A stretch of DNA of 47,976 nt from CAYJAZ01 sp964370095 (GCA_964370095.1 CAYJHJ010000005.1:1-47976), one strand, 5' to 3'. Counted from the stretch's first letter, positions 9,292 to 17,678 are shown. Notes: generated by a model not told the origin, from the sequence alone. Made by a program: numbers and translations.

Positions 9292-10248
9292 TTACTCCGT
9301 TATAATAGGTTTTCTTTTGTTGCCTTCAAGTAGCGGCATGATAAGATTTATCAGAAGAATTGCAAATGGAACGCCATCAAGCCAAATTCCGAAAGATCTG
9401 ATAATAATCACTAAAAATCCGCCAAACAAACCATACACCAGCATGTTTATGCTTGTATTCGGTGAAGAAGAAAAATCGGTTGCCAAGAAAAAAGCCGCAA
9501 GCATTGTTGTGCCTGTGAGTAGGTGGAAAGAAGCAGGTGCATATAAGTCAGGATTTATCATATTAAAGATAGTTGCTGTTGCAGCAGTTCCTGCCAAAAA
9601 TGCAACAGGGGTTTCCCAAGCAATAAGTCCACGAAGGCATAAGTATATTCCTGCAAGGAATAATAAACCTGTTTGCCCTGCACCCAAGCCACTTATTTGT
9701 TCCCCTAACAATAACTGCTGAATAGTAAATTCAGAAGCTTCGTAAGTTCCAAAATTTTTAAGCATGAATAAAGGGTCAACAAATTCAGTTGTTAGCTGTA
9801 TTGTGTTGGGGTTGATGAAGAGAGGGAAAGACACTTGGCATAAAATATAACCAACAACAGGTGCACACAAAGGTGAAGAGCCCAAATCGCCAAAAGCCAT
9901 TTTACCCATAATTATTGAAAAAGATGCTGCTAAAACCACAAGCCACCAAGGGGCAGCGGCAGGAAGCATGAAAGCCAATAATAAACCTGTGAGCACTGCT
10001 GAGAAATCATCCACTGCAATTCTTCTGCCCATTGCTTTTTGGCAAAGAGCTTCAGTGATAACACTTGTTGCAACTGATAAGCAGACCACCCTCAAAGCAT
10101 CTAGCCCCCAAGTCATCACAGCCATAACAATAACAGGAATAAGCACTATACAGCTTTCAACCATCACACCTTTTAATGTTCTTCCAAAATGCCAAAAAGG
10201 AGGTGATGAAATGGAAAGCATTTGTTTTATATTTTGATCAGAATTCAT
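9292..10248 (-). CDS. rnfD: Rnf complex membrane subunit RnfD
   Basis: RnfD is the NqrB-like polytopic subunit of Rnf. The 318-residue product has about 8-10 hydrophobic segments and typical motifs (FSAVLTGLLLAFMLPAAAPWW, GKMAFGDLG, FLATDFSSSPNT). The ATG at 10248, eight bases after GGGGAAG, is preferred to the in-frame GTG at 10254. Oddity: where relatives carry a D-x-x-S/T-GAT-PL flavinylation motif, this protein reads EFVDPLFMLK, with no GAT. See findings. Confidence 0.94.
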   Translation of the reverse strand: MNSDQNIKQMLSISSPPFWHFGRTLKGVMVESCIVLIPVIVMAVMTWGLDALRVVCLSVATSVITEALCQKAMGRRIAVDDFSAVLTGLLLAFMLPAAAPWWLVVLAASFSIIMGKMAFGDLGSSPLCAPVVGYILCQVSFPLFINPNTIQLTTEFVDPLFMLKNFGTYEASEFTIQQLLLGEQISGLGAGQTGLLFLAGIYLCLRGLIAWETPVAFLAGTAATATIFNMINPDLYAPASFHLLTGTTMLAAFFLATDFSSSPNTSINMLVYGLFGGFLVIIIRSFGIWLDGVPFAILLINLIMPLLEGNKRKPIITE

Positions 10249-10260
10249 AATCACTTCCCC

Positions 10261-11511
10261 TTATTCTTGTTCTGCTTCTGCCAAAGCAGACTTATCTAAT
10301 GTTAATTCAGCAAGTTTGCTTTGAGCAATTTTTTGCTTTGCAAGGCGGATATATTGTAATACAGGTCGCCTTGTAATGCATACATAACCGCACATTCCAC
10401 ATTCAATGCAAGATTCGGCATACCAGTCTTCACAATGCTGTGTTAGATTAAACTCTGAATAGCGGCTTAGAGTGGAAGGCGAAAGATGCACAGGGCAAAT
10501 TCTGTCACAGGCACCGCAGTTACAGCAAGGGCTGTTACCTTCAAGTTCAGGAACCGATTTACCGGGCACAACAAAAACACCGGTAACATGGCGTGGCACA
10601 CCACGTTCAAGCGAAGAAATTGCTTCGCCACGTAAAGGGCCGCCCAAAATAACTTTATCACCTTCTTCCAAATTAAACTTTGCCACATCAAGCAAGTCAA
10701 GCACTCTTGTGCCTTCTTTGATGATATAGTTTCCTGCAAAAGTGGGGGTTGAAAGCGTTATCACGGTTTCGGCAAGCGGCACGCCTGTTTCCAAAACCCT
10801 TCCTAATGACCATAAAGTATGCGTTGAAACAATATCAACCTTTACACTTTTATCAGAGCAAGAAATTTTGTGCTTAAGCATTTGGTTTAAGCTATAAGGA
10901 TAGGCAGGTTTTACTTCTTGGATTTCAACACCTGGTATAGGCGAAATTCTTGAACCTGAACTTACAATTAAGATAATTTTCTTTGGTTTTGAAATAGCTT
11001 TTTGAAATTCCAAACCTTTTAATACAGTTTCAAGGTGAACTGCAAGCAATGGTTCAGCCCACATAATTCCCGGCTCAGGGTTTAACCCGTTAATTACCAA
11101 AGTATCGCAAGGCTTTGCAACATCTTTCAAGTTGATACTTAAATTATTAAGAAAAGGAACACTTTCTTCGAATGTGCCTTTGATTTGTGAAAGTATCTCT
11201 GCCTCTGTTTGAGGTTTATATTTGGGGTCAACTTCTTCAGGTTCAACCAAAGATATTTTTATAAAACGAGGGGTTACGTCCGTAATTTTTCCTCTTACAG
11301 AAGAAAATATATGCCCTTTTTCAGGATCGTGGTTCATGGCTAGAAGCATTCCCGGAAAAATATCAGTATTTTTCTTCACTTCTTTTTCAAGCACGCAACC
11401 TGTATGTAAAATCACAAGTTGATCAACTTGTGGCCCATCGCTGAAGCGTTGCATCATTTTATGCACCAGCTTAAGTTTTGGATCTGCTAATAAGCGAATT
11501 TTTGAAATCAT
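10261..11511 (-). CDS. rnfC: Rnf complex subunit RnfC (NADH-binding, FMN, two 4Fe-4S)
   Basis: RnfC is the peripheral cytoplasmic subunit related to the 51-kDa subunit of complex I, where NAD(H) is oxidised or reduced. The 416 residues contain the N-terminal RnfC domain (HTGCVLEKEVKKN), an SLBB-like region (VLGGPLRGEAISSLERG), and two ferredoxin motifs near the C-terminus (CCNCGACDRICPVHLSP and CIECGMCGYVC). It lies 12 bases before rnfD. A 68-base spacer with a perfect hairpin separates it from the upstream cytochrome gene. Confidence 0.95.
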   Translation of the reverse strand: MISKIRLLADPKLKLVHKMMQRFSDGPQVDQLVILHTGCVLEKEVKKNTDIFPGMLLAMNHDPEKGHIFSSVRGKITDVTPRFIKISLVEPEEVDPKYKPQTEAEILSQIKGTFEESVPFLNNLSINLKDVAKPCDTLVINGLNPEPGIMWAEPLLAVHLETVLKGLEFQKAISKPKKIILIVSSGSRISPIPGVEIQEVKPAYPYSLNQMLKHKISCSDKSVKVDIVSTHTLWSLGRVLETGVPLAETVITLSTPTFAGNYIIKEGTRVLDLLDVAKFNLEEGDKVILGGPLRGEAISSLERGVPRHVTGVFVVPGKSVPELEGNSPCCNCGACDRICPVHLSPSTLSRYSEFNLTQHCEDWYAESCIECGMCGYVCITRRPVLQYIRLAKQKIAQSKLAELTLDKSALAEAEQE

Positions 11512-11544
11512 AGCTCAATTCTCTTTTTTAAAATATTTACTTAT

Positions 11545-11564
11545 TTATGCAAAAAATTGCATAA
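11545..11564 (-). promoter_or_regulatory. Perfect hairpin in the cytochrome c-rnfC spacer
   Basis: TTATGCAA and TTGCATAA form a perfect 8-bp inverted repeat around a 4-base loop, 16 bases after the cytochrome stop and 34 bases before the rnfC start. No T tract follows, so it is not a standard terminator. It could stabilise the upstream mRNA or bind a dimeric regulator; function is inferred only. Confidence 0.5.
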
Positions 11565-11579
11565 ACTTGCTCCATTCAA

Positions 11580-12221
11580 TTAGATATGGCATTGTGCGCA
11601 TTGATCATCTTCATATGGACCAACACCCAAATCTTCATGACAGCCCATACAACTGTTATGGAAAGCATCCATCCTGCTTCCCAAAAGGTCAGTAGGGCTT
11701 TCGTCGTGGCAAGTTGCACAAGAGGCTTGAGCAAAGTCCATCATAAAGTCAGGATCTGTTGCCAATTTTTCAGGATTGCTGACTTCATTATGACAAGCTA
11801 AGCAATTATCCATATTTCTTGTAAGTTTTTCGTGGTGGAAATTCGTATCAGGATCACTATCTTCAAATTGATAGTGATGGCAAGTTACACATTGAAGGTC
11901 CGTTGAAAATTCTGCCATGTGCATAGAGGCATAATCTTCGGATTTAAAATCAGCCCCATGGCAAGAGCCGCAAGCTAAAATATCCGCCTCGGCAGCAGCC
12001 GGATCAGTGGCGAATTCAATTTCATGGTGGCAAGATTCACAAGGCATGCCGTAATAGTCCGCATGAACGGCATGGTCAAATACAACAGCACCACCTGTGT
12101 TTTCCAATAAAACACGAATAGGAACTTCACTCACTTCTTCCTTAGGCATTAAATAACCTACTGCCCCAACAACAAGGGCAATAAGAAGAATAAACATAAC
12201 TGGAACGTATCTTTTTTGCAA
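11580..12221 (-). CDS. Heptaheme cytochrome c of the Rnf operon
   Basis: This is an exported multiheme cytochrome expected to exchange electrons with Rnf at the periplasmic face. The 213-residue protein has an N-terminal hydrophobic segment (about residues 7-25) without an obvious cleavage site, so it may remain anchored. Seven CxxCH motifs are visible: CESCHH, CGSCH, CVTCHH, CLACH, CATCH, CMGCH and CAQCH, the last one residue from the C-terminus. Class III (c3/c7-like) folds are likely. The start is TTG, supported by GGGGGAGGAC with a 7-base spacer and by the signal segment that follows. It is the first gene of the operon with rnfCDGEAB-apbE, an arrangement known in Desulfovibrio. Confidence 0.93.
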   Translation of the reverse strand: MQKRYVPVMFILLIALVVGAVGYLMPKEEVSEVPIRVLLENTGGAVVFDHAVHADYYGMPCESCHHEIEFATDPAAAEADILACGSCHGADFKSEDYASMHMAEFSTDLQCVTCHHYQFEDSDPDTNFHHEKLTRNMDNCLACHNEVSNPEKLATDPDFMMDFAQASCATCHDESPTDLLGSRMDAFHNSCMGCHEDLGVGPYEDDQCAQCHI

Positions 12222-12342
12222 AATAAGTCCTCCCCCATAAAAACTTAAAATGTTATATATAATTCTTTGCTAATATATTAAAAGATAATATTTTGCAAAG
12301 AAAAAATCCTCACTTAACCCACATAGATTTTTGCTTTAAGCA

Positions 12343-13812
12343 CTAAACCCACTCAACACCCAATGTGCAATTTGTTATCTTTATAATCGGAGCTGATTGT
12401 TGCCTTTTGAATTCAGCAACCTTCATTTTTTTCATTATTTCTATTCTTTCTTCTTGTGTGAAGCTGTGTTCAACCTTAAAAGGATCTTTGCCATTTTCCA
12501 GAACTTCCACCAAGAAGGAATCAAGCAAAGGATAATTCGGCAAAGAATCAGAATCTTTTTGGCCGGGTGCAAGTTCAGCACTTGGCTCTTTCGGCAAAGA
12601 ACCATGTGGAATAATTTCTTTACCTTTATAAGCATTATACCAATGCGCCAAAGCATACACATCTTCCTTATATAAATCAGCTATTGGAAAAAGGGCAGCG
12701 CAAGTATCACCATATAAAGTGCAATAGCCCATACATTCTTCTGATTTATTACCTGTGCCCATAACAAAAGCAGGCAAGGCATTTGAAAGCCCCATAATCA
12801 AAACAGCACGCTGACGTGATTGTAAATTTTGAAGCATTAAAGAAGTATTATGCTCACTTGCATTATTTTCTTTGGCTAAAGGCAATAACAAAGCATGATA
12901 GGCATTCATGGCATCTTCCAAGGGAAGAATATAACTTTGAATTCCAAGATTTGTTGCTAATAGCTTAGCATCTGAAACACTATGAGCAGAAGAATGCGGT
13001 GAAGGCATCAAAAGCCCATAAACATTTTCTTTTCCAACGGCTTCAACGCATAAAGGTGCAACCAAGGCAGAATCGATGCCACCTGAAAGCCCCATAACAA
13101 TTTTTGTTAAACCCGATGCTTTCACATGCTCTTTTATTCCAAAAACCAAGGCTTCAAAAATATCTTTATACTTATCTGCACTCAAGCCTTCAACTTTAGA
13201 AGAGCTTGGATTAGGCTCAGCCTTAAAACTGTCTTCTTCAAATTTCTTTAGCCTTTTAACCAAAGTGCCATTTTCATCATAAAAAAATGATTGCCCATGG
13301 AAAAGCAAGCCTTCATTGGCGTAAACTGAATTTAATAAAACACAAGCACTTTGTGTTTCTGTGGAAATTTTTGATAAAAGCTCTTCATTTTCTTTTTGCA
13401 AGTTAATTGTAAAAGGCAAAGAATTATAAAAAACATTCAAATCAGCTTTTTCATTGTTCTTAAAATCAGAAGGGTTATTATAAAAAGCTATTTTCTTACC
13501 ATGAACGTGAAGCATTTGTGTGAAAGAATATTGTGAAGCTTTACCTTCAAAAATTATTTGAATTGAGTTTTTTTCTGAAGAAATAAGAATGAGCTTGCTT
13601 GGTAGTTTTTCAAGTAAGCCTTGCATAGAATCATTTCTTTCTTTTTCAAACAAAATGGAAGATGAAGAAAAAGGTGCTTTACAACTATCAAAAAAGTAAG
13701 GGGAAAGAAAAATAAAATCGCCCTCAGAGGCTGTAGAGGCAAAATCTAACAGGTTATTAATTCTTTCATGAATATTTTTTTCTGTGAGCTTTGCTTGATA
13801 AAATAAAAACAT
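12343..13812 (-). CDS. nadE: NAD+ synthetase, glutaminase-type architecture with degenerate nitrilase domain
   Basis: NadE amidates nicotinic acid adenine dinucleotide to NAD+. The C-terminal synthetase domain (about residues 215-489) is intact: GLSGGIDSALVAPL PP-loop, LMPSPHSS, GTGNKSEECMGYCTLYGD, PIADLYKEDVY, and KRQQSAPIIKIT near the end. The N-terminal 210 residues align by length and pattern with the nitrilase-type glutaminase domain. However, the catalytic positions appear lost: FPEL-type Glu reads LSPYF, the Lys region reads SFTQMLHV, and the Cys-Glu-Asp segment is absent. Total length (489) is below the usual 540 or so. The start is ATG after AAGGAGT. Ammonia-dependent synthesis is inferred. 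Confidence 0.93.
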   Translation of the reverse strand: MFLFYQAKLTEKNIHERINNLLDFASTASEGDFIFLSPYFFDSCKAPFSSSSILFEKERNDSMQGLLEKLPSKLILISSEKNSIQIIFEGKASQYSFTQMLHVHGKKIAFYNNPSDFKNNEKADLNVFYNSLPFTINLQKENEELLSKISTETQSACVLLNSVYANEGLLFHGQSFFYDENGTLVKRLKKFEEDSFKAEPNPSSSKVEGLSADKYKDIFEALVFGIKEHVKASGLTKIVMGLSGGIDSALVAPLCVEAVGKENVYGLLMPSPHSSAHSVSDAKLLATNLGIQSYILPLEDAMNAYHALLLPLAKENNASEHNTSLMLQNLQSRQRAVLIMGLSNALPAFVMGTGNKSEECMGYCTLYGDTCAALFPIADLYKEDVYALAHWYNAYKGKEIIPHGSLPKEPSAELAPGQKDSDSLPNYPLLDSFLVEVLENGKDPFKVEHSFTQEERIEIMKKMKVAEFKRQQSAPIIKITNCTLGVEWV

Positions 13813-13955
13813 AAAGAATACTCCTTACGAGTAGGTATATTACAAAATAGATATACATGCAAGTTATATCATTTTTTTCACATATTATAGTATTTCCTTA
13901 TTTTACTTCTTTTGAAACAATTTAATATTTTCGCTCTGAAAGCAGAAATGAAAAT

Positions 13956-13984
13956 TTGACTTTTTTGTAAAAAAATTCTATTTT
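13956..13984 (+). promoter_or_regulatory. Sigma-70-type promoter of the TPR/activator operon
   Basis: TTGACT (13956-13961) and TATTTT (13979-13984) are separated by 17 bases, about 46 bases before the ATG at 14031. It lies in the 218-base divergent spacer between nadE and the TPR gene, where I see no gene. Confidence 0.65.
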
Positions 13985-14030
13985 ATCACAAATTTTAAGT
14001 CTACCTACATTAATTAAAGGAAAACACTTT

Positions 14031-14801
14031 ATGTCTCAACAAAATAGAACAAAAAGCGATCAACTGCCAAAAGCAGCAGCAGCCAATAAGCCTATAGATA
14101 AAAGCAGGCTGGATATAAATGAAATTCAAAAAATGAATCCAAATGAGCAAAAGGCCCTTTTGGCAGAGCTTGAGCAAGAACTTAAAGCAGAAACAGTTCA
14201 AGAGGCCGCTCCTTTATTGGAATTTGTTTTAAAGCATATTAAAACTCTTATAGCTCTTATTATCGTTGCTATCATTGCTATTTCCATTTGGGGTTTTTGG
14301 CAATGGAAGAATGAAAATACTCAGCAAGCTCTCACAAAAGAGTTTCAAAAAATCGTTTATATTCAAAATCCTGAACAAAAAATTAAAGCTCTTGAAGAAT
14401 TTTCAAAAGACGCCCCGCAAAATTTGCAAATTGCCATCAATTTAGAAGAAGCTAATATGGCTATGCTTTCACACAATTATGCACTTGCCGTTACAAACCT
14501 AGAAGAAGCTATTGCACTTGATGACAACAGCCCTCTTTCTTTAGCTTTAAACCTCGCACTTGCAGATGTTCTTTTGAAAGATAATAAAGCACAAGAAGCT
14601 CTTAAGATTATGGAAGAATATTTAACTGTTGTTCCTGAAAATCTTTATACTGCAGCATTAGAAGAAGTTGCAGTTATTGCCGAAACTTTGGGCGATAATG
14701 AAAAAGCAATCACAACTTATAAAGAACTTCTTGAAAAAGCTGAAGAAAATTCCACTGCAAAATCATTTTATCTCTCACGAATTTCACAACTTTCAAAATA
14801 G
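14031..14801 (+). CDS. Membrane-anchored tetratricopeptide-repeat protein
   Basis: The 256-residue product has a charged N-terminal cytoplasmic region of about 70 residues, one membrane helix (about 71-90, IALIIVAIIAISIWGFW), and an alpha-helical C-terminal part. That part has TPR-like periodicity (NYALAVTNLEEAIALDDNSP, KAQEALKIMEEYL, DNEKAITTYKELLEKA). The layout resembles YfgM-like periplasmic chaperone-associated TPR proteins, but I cannot assign a function. It is transcribed with the next gene, 8 bases downstream. Confidence 0.85.
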   Translation: MSQQNRTKSDQLPKAAAANKPIDKSRLDINEIQKMNPNEQKALLAELEQELKAETVQEAAPLLEFVLKHIKTLIALIIVAIIAISIWGFWQWKNENTQQALTKEFQKIVYIQNPEQKIKALEEFSKDAPQNLQIAINLEEANMAMLSHNYALAVTNLEEAIALDDNSPLSLALNLALADVLLKDNKAQEALKIMEEYLTVVPENLYTAALEEVAVIAETLGDNEKAITTYKELLEKAEENSTAKSFYLSRISQLSK

Positions 14802-14809
14802 AAGGCTGT

Positions 14810-16384
14810 ATGTTGGCTTTATTTAATTTTTTAGAAACCATCCGGCTTTTGACGCATCAAATCAACTATGCCAAACCCTTACAAGCACAACTTAGTACTA
14901 TTCTGGATATTTTGGCAAAAAAGCACGACTTTTTAAGGCCGCATATTGTGCTTTTTGAGCCACAAACAGGCATTTTAAAACTTCGTGTTGCTAAAGATAC
15001 GCCACGGAAAAACCATGAAAATTATACAGCCGGCCAAGGCATAACAGGGCAGGTTTTCGCAACAGGAAAACCGATTATTGTTCCTATTCTTTCTGAAAAT
15101 TCAACTTTTACAAGCCTTTTTTTTGAAAGAACACAAGAAGAGCTTGATTCATTGGCTTTTATTTGTGTGCCTATCTTTATGCACCCCATAACTGATGAAA
15201 ATCCCTTTTTACCACGTGATGTTATTGGAACTTTAGGCATAGATTCACCTTCAAATGCCAAAGAAGATCTTGAAATTCGTTGTAAATTCCTTGAAGTTGT
15301 TGCAGATTTGATTTCCATGCAAGTGGCTTATTTGCAAAATATTTCTCAGCAAAATTCCTCTCTTCCACCGCAACACACCGATTTTTCTTCTGAAAAATTT
15401 GTTTTCATTACGCAGTCAAAAAAGATGAAGCTTTTACTTGAACAAGCAAATTCCTTTGCTCAAACAAATTTACCTATACTCCTCTATGGTTAAAAAGGCA
15501 CCGGTAAAGAATACTTTGCAAGGCTTATACACGCACTAAGTTCTAAAAAATCATTGGCATTTAAAAGCTTTTACTGCAATGCTTTTTCTGATTCTGAAAA
15601 TGAAGAAAAGATTTTAAAAGAATTTTGTGGTTACGTAAAAACAGCTTTTCCTCAAGCCTTGCAAACAACAAAAGGAATTTTTGAATCAGCCTCACAAGGC
15701 ACATTATATATTGATTCTGTTGAGAAATTGCCCCTTATTGCACAAAAAATATTACTTAAAGTTCTTACAGAAGGCACTATTACCAGGCTTGGCTCAACTA
15801 ATCCTATAGTTTTAAGTGTTCGAATAATTGCTTCAACTTCTCTTTCCCATTACGAACTAGATGAACTTATAAGACAAAACCTTTTTAATGAAGAACTTGC
15901 TTTGCGTTTAAAGTTTCAACACACAAGTCTTCCTCGATTGAAGGACAGAAAAGAAGATATTTTACCCTTAGCTGAATATTTCTTGAAAAAAGAAGCTGAA
16001 GAAAAGGGATTGAGTGAAATAAAACGTATTTCCTATCCTGCTATTGAAGTACTAACAAATTATAATTATTTAGGCAATATTCCTGAACTTAAATCAATTA
16101 TTGACTATGCTGCCGCAAACTGCCTTGATAATGTTATAAGAACAGTTGACCTTCCTCATCCTTTAAAAAACACTTCAAGTGTAAACCATGAAAATGAACT
16201 TTCACTTACAGAAGCTGTTAATAACTTTGAAAAAGAAATAATTGTTGATGCTTTGGTAAAAGCAAATGGAAATATGTTTAAGGCGGCTCAAAGCCTTAAA
16301 ACTTCTTATAGAATTATCAACTATAAAATAAAAAAATACCATTTGCACGCAAAGAAATATTCTAAAAGTCAAAGTAGTGATTAA
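14810..16384 (+). pseudogene. NifA-like sigma-54 activator, interrupted by an in-frame stop in Walker A
   Basis: The reading frame holds about 523 sense codons broken by one TAA at 15491-15493. An N-terminal GAF domain (about residues 15-185, with GQGITGQVFATGKPIIVP) leads to a AAA+ domain and a Fis-type helix-turn-helix (NGNMFKAAQSLKTSYRIINY). The stop falls where Walker A should read GExGTGKE: the sequence is G-stop-K-G-T-G-K-E, so GAA to TAA by one change would explain it. The AAA+ domain is further eroded. The sigma-54-contacting GAFTGA loop reads roughly KTAFPQAL, and the Walker B DE reads LYIDSVEK. Both halves keep good coding character. It is either a recent pseudogene of an already divergent paralogue, two expressed fragments, or a sequencing error at one base. 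Confidence 0.85.
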
Positions 16385-16393
16385 ATTCTGAAT

Positions 16394-16700
16394 AAAGCCA
16401 AAATCTTTCTTATTCTACGTAAGCAAAGCGAACAAATCTTTAGCGAACNNNNNNNNNNNNNNNNNNNNNNNNNNNNNNNNNNNNNNNNNNNNNNNNNNNN
16501 NNNNNNNNNNNNNNNNNNNNNNNNNNNNNNNNNNNNNNNNNNNNNNNNTTTCACATAAATTGCAAGTGAGGATTTTGTGCTGAAAGCCAAAATCTTTCTT
16601 ATTCTACGTAAGCAAAGCGAACAAATCTTTAGCGAACGCAGCAATTTTCACATAAATTGCAAGTGAGGATTTTGTGCTGAAAGCCAAAATCTTTCTTATT
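16394..16700. repeat. Tandem array of a 97-bp repeat spanning an assembly gap
   Basis: One full 97-bp unit runs 16583-16679 and is followed by 21 identical bases of the next (16680-16700). A left copy begins at 16394 and runs 55 bases into the N gap; the 34 bases right of the gap (16549-16582) are the end of a unit. Restoring phase needs only 8 missing bases, or 8 plus a multiple of 97, so copy number is unknown (at least 2.2). Each unit contains a hairpin with arms GCAATTT and AAATTGC (16641-16660) and two GCGAAC motifs. The array fills the whole space between convergent genes, and its last base overlaps the metF stop. Confidence 0.9.
16449..16548. other. Assembly gap (100 N) inside the repeat array
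   Basis: One hundred Ns sit within the 97-bp repeats. Repeat collapse is the likely cause. The length is a placeholder, because repeat phase requires 8 + 97n bases and not 100. Confidence 0.95.
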
Positions 16701-17575
16701 TAGAAACATTCCTTAGCTATTTCTATGCATAATTCTGATTTGTTGAGCGTGTAAAGATGAATACCCGGTGCACCAAGTTCGATAAGCTCTTTTATTTGCT
16801 TTATGGCATAAGCTGTTCCCATTTCTTTTACAGCCTCATCTCCGCCTTTTTGATGTGCTTCTTCAAGTTCAAAATAAAGATGAGCCGGAATATTTGCACC
16901 GCACATAGCCATAGTTCTTTTAAGTGAAGTAAACGATTGCACAGGCAAAATTCCGGGAACAACAGGAATATGTATGTTATAGCCCTGCAAAGAATTAACT
17001 AAAGCCACATATTCACGCACATCAAAAAATAATTGAGTAATAAAAACTTGTGCGCCTGCTATTGCTTTTGCTCTTGTATAGTGATGATCGAGTGCAAATG
17101 TTTTTGATTCAGGGTGCGGGGCGGGATAAGCTGCCGCTGAAATTCCAAGTTCAGGGTTTTCACCTTTAATAAAATGTATAAGATCTTCGGCATGCCTAAA
17201 AGGCTCTTTTGACCAATCAATTTCTCTATCTTTTGGAGGGTCGCCCCTCAAAGCCAAGATATTATCAATTTCTGCTTTTTTTAATGCCTTGATAAAATCC
17301 TTAATTTTTTCTTTTGAAGCCCCTACACATGTGAAGTGAGACATTGGCTCAAGCCCGGTTTTTTTCATGCGTGAAACAATTTCAAGGGTGGCATCTTGCG
17401 AAGAACCGCCTGCACCATAAGTTACAGAAGCAAAAAGAGGATCAAGCACTTTAAGCTTTTCAACAGTATTAAAAAAACTATCCCAGTTGTTAGGATCTTT
17501 TGGCGGAAAAAATTCAAGCGAGCAAAAAACTTTTCCTTTCTTTTGTTCTTCATTTATAAGATCGACTATACGCAT
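16700..17575 (-). CDS. metF: 5,10-Methylenetetrahydrofolate reductase
   Basis: MetF is a cytosolic FAD TIM-barrel enzyme that reduces methylene-THF to methyl-THF for methionine synthesis and one-carbon flow. The 291 residues match the bacterial family length. Motifs include CSLEFFPPKD at the N-terminus (catalytic Glu), SVTYGAGGSSQD, HFTCVGAS, LALRGDPPKD, YPAPHPES, FITQLFFD and PGILPV. ATG follows AAGGAGT. It has its own strong promoter and is convergent with the interrupted activator gene. Confidence 0.97.
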   Translation of the reverse strand: MRIVDLINEEQKKGKVFCSLEFFPPKDPNNWDSFFNTVEKLKVLDPLFASVTYGAGGSSQDATLEIVSRMKKTGLEPMSHFTCVGASKEKIKDFIKALKKAEIDNILALRGDPPKDREIDWSKEPFRHAEDLIHFIKGENPELGISAAAYPAPHPESKTFALDHHYTRAKAIAGAQVFITQLFFDVREYVALVNSLQGYNIHIPVVPGILPVQSFTSLKRTMAMCGANIPAHLYFELEEAHQKGGDEAVKEMGTAYAIKQIKELIELGAPGIHLYTLNKSELCIEIAKECF

Positions 17576-17650
17576 AAAAACTCCTTCAGAACAGTCAAAA
17601 ACTTTAAATCTTATTCAGTAATATATTAAAATATCTCTTTTGTAAATATC

Positions 17651-17678
17651 ACTATATCAAGATATATTTATATGTCAA
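17651..17678 (-). promoter_or_regulatory. Sigma-70-type promoter of metF
   Basis: On the minus strand a perfect TTGACA (17678-17673) is followed after 16 bases by TATAGT (17656-17651), about 75 bases upstream of the metF ATG. No SAM riboswitch or MetJ-like repeats are apparent in the leader. Confidence 0.75.

Noticed and set aside
9317..9721. 134-codon plus-strand open frame
   Set aside because: Antisense to rnfD, without independent support.
12290..12345. Possible third copy of the dispersed repeat (AAAATCCTCACTT and a GATTTTTGCT stretch)
   Set aside because: Thirteen bases match exactly, but the later blocks overlap the nadE stop and the hairpin is not kept; too weak to call in AT-rich sequence.
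16381..16644. Short minus-strand open frame reading through the repeats and the N gap (repeated SLKICSLCLRRIRKIL)
   Set aside because: It is generated by the tandem repeat and Ns; it has no ribosome-binding site and overlaps the activator stop.
16394..16700. CRISPR array
   Set aside because: The whole 97-bp unit repeats without variable spacers, and no cas genes are near.
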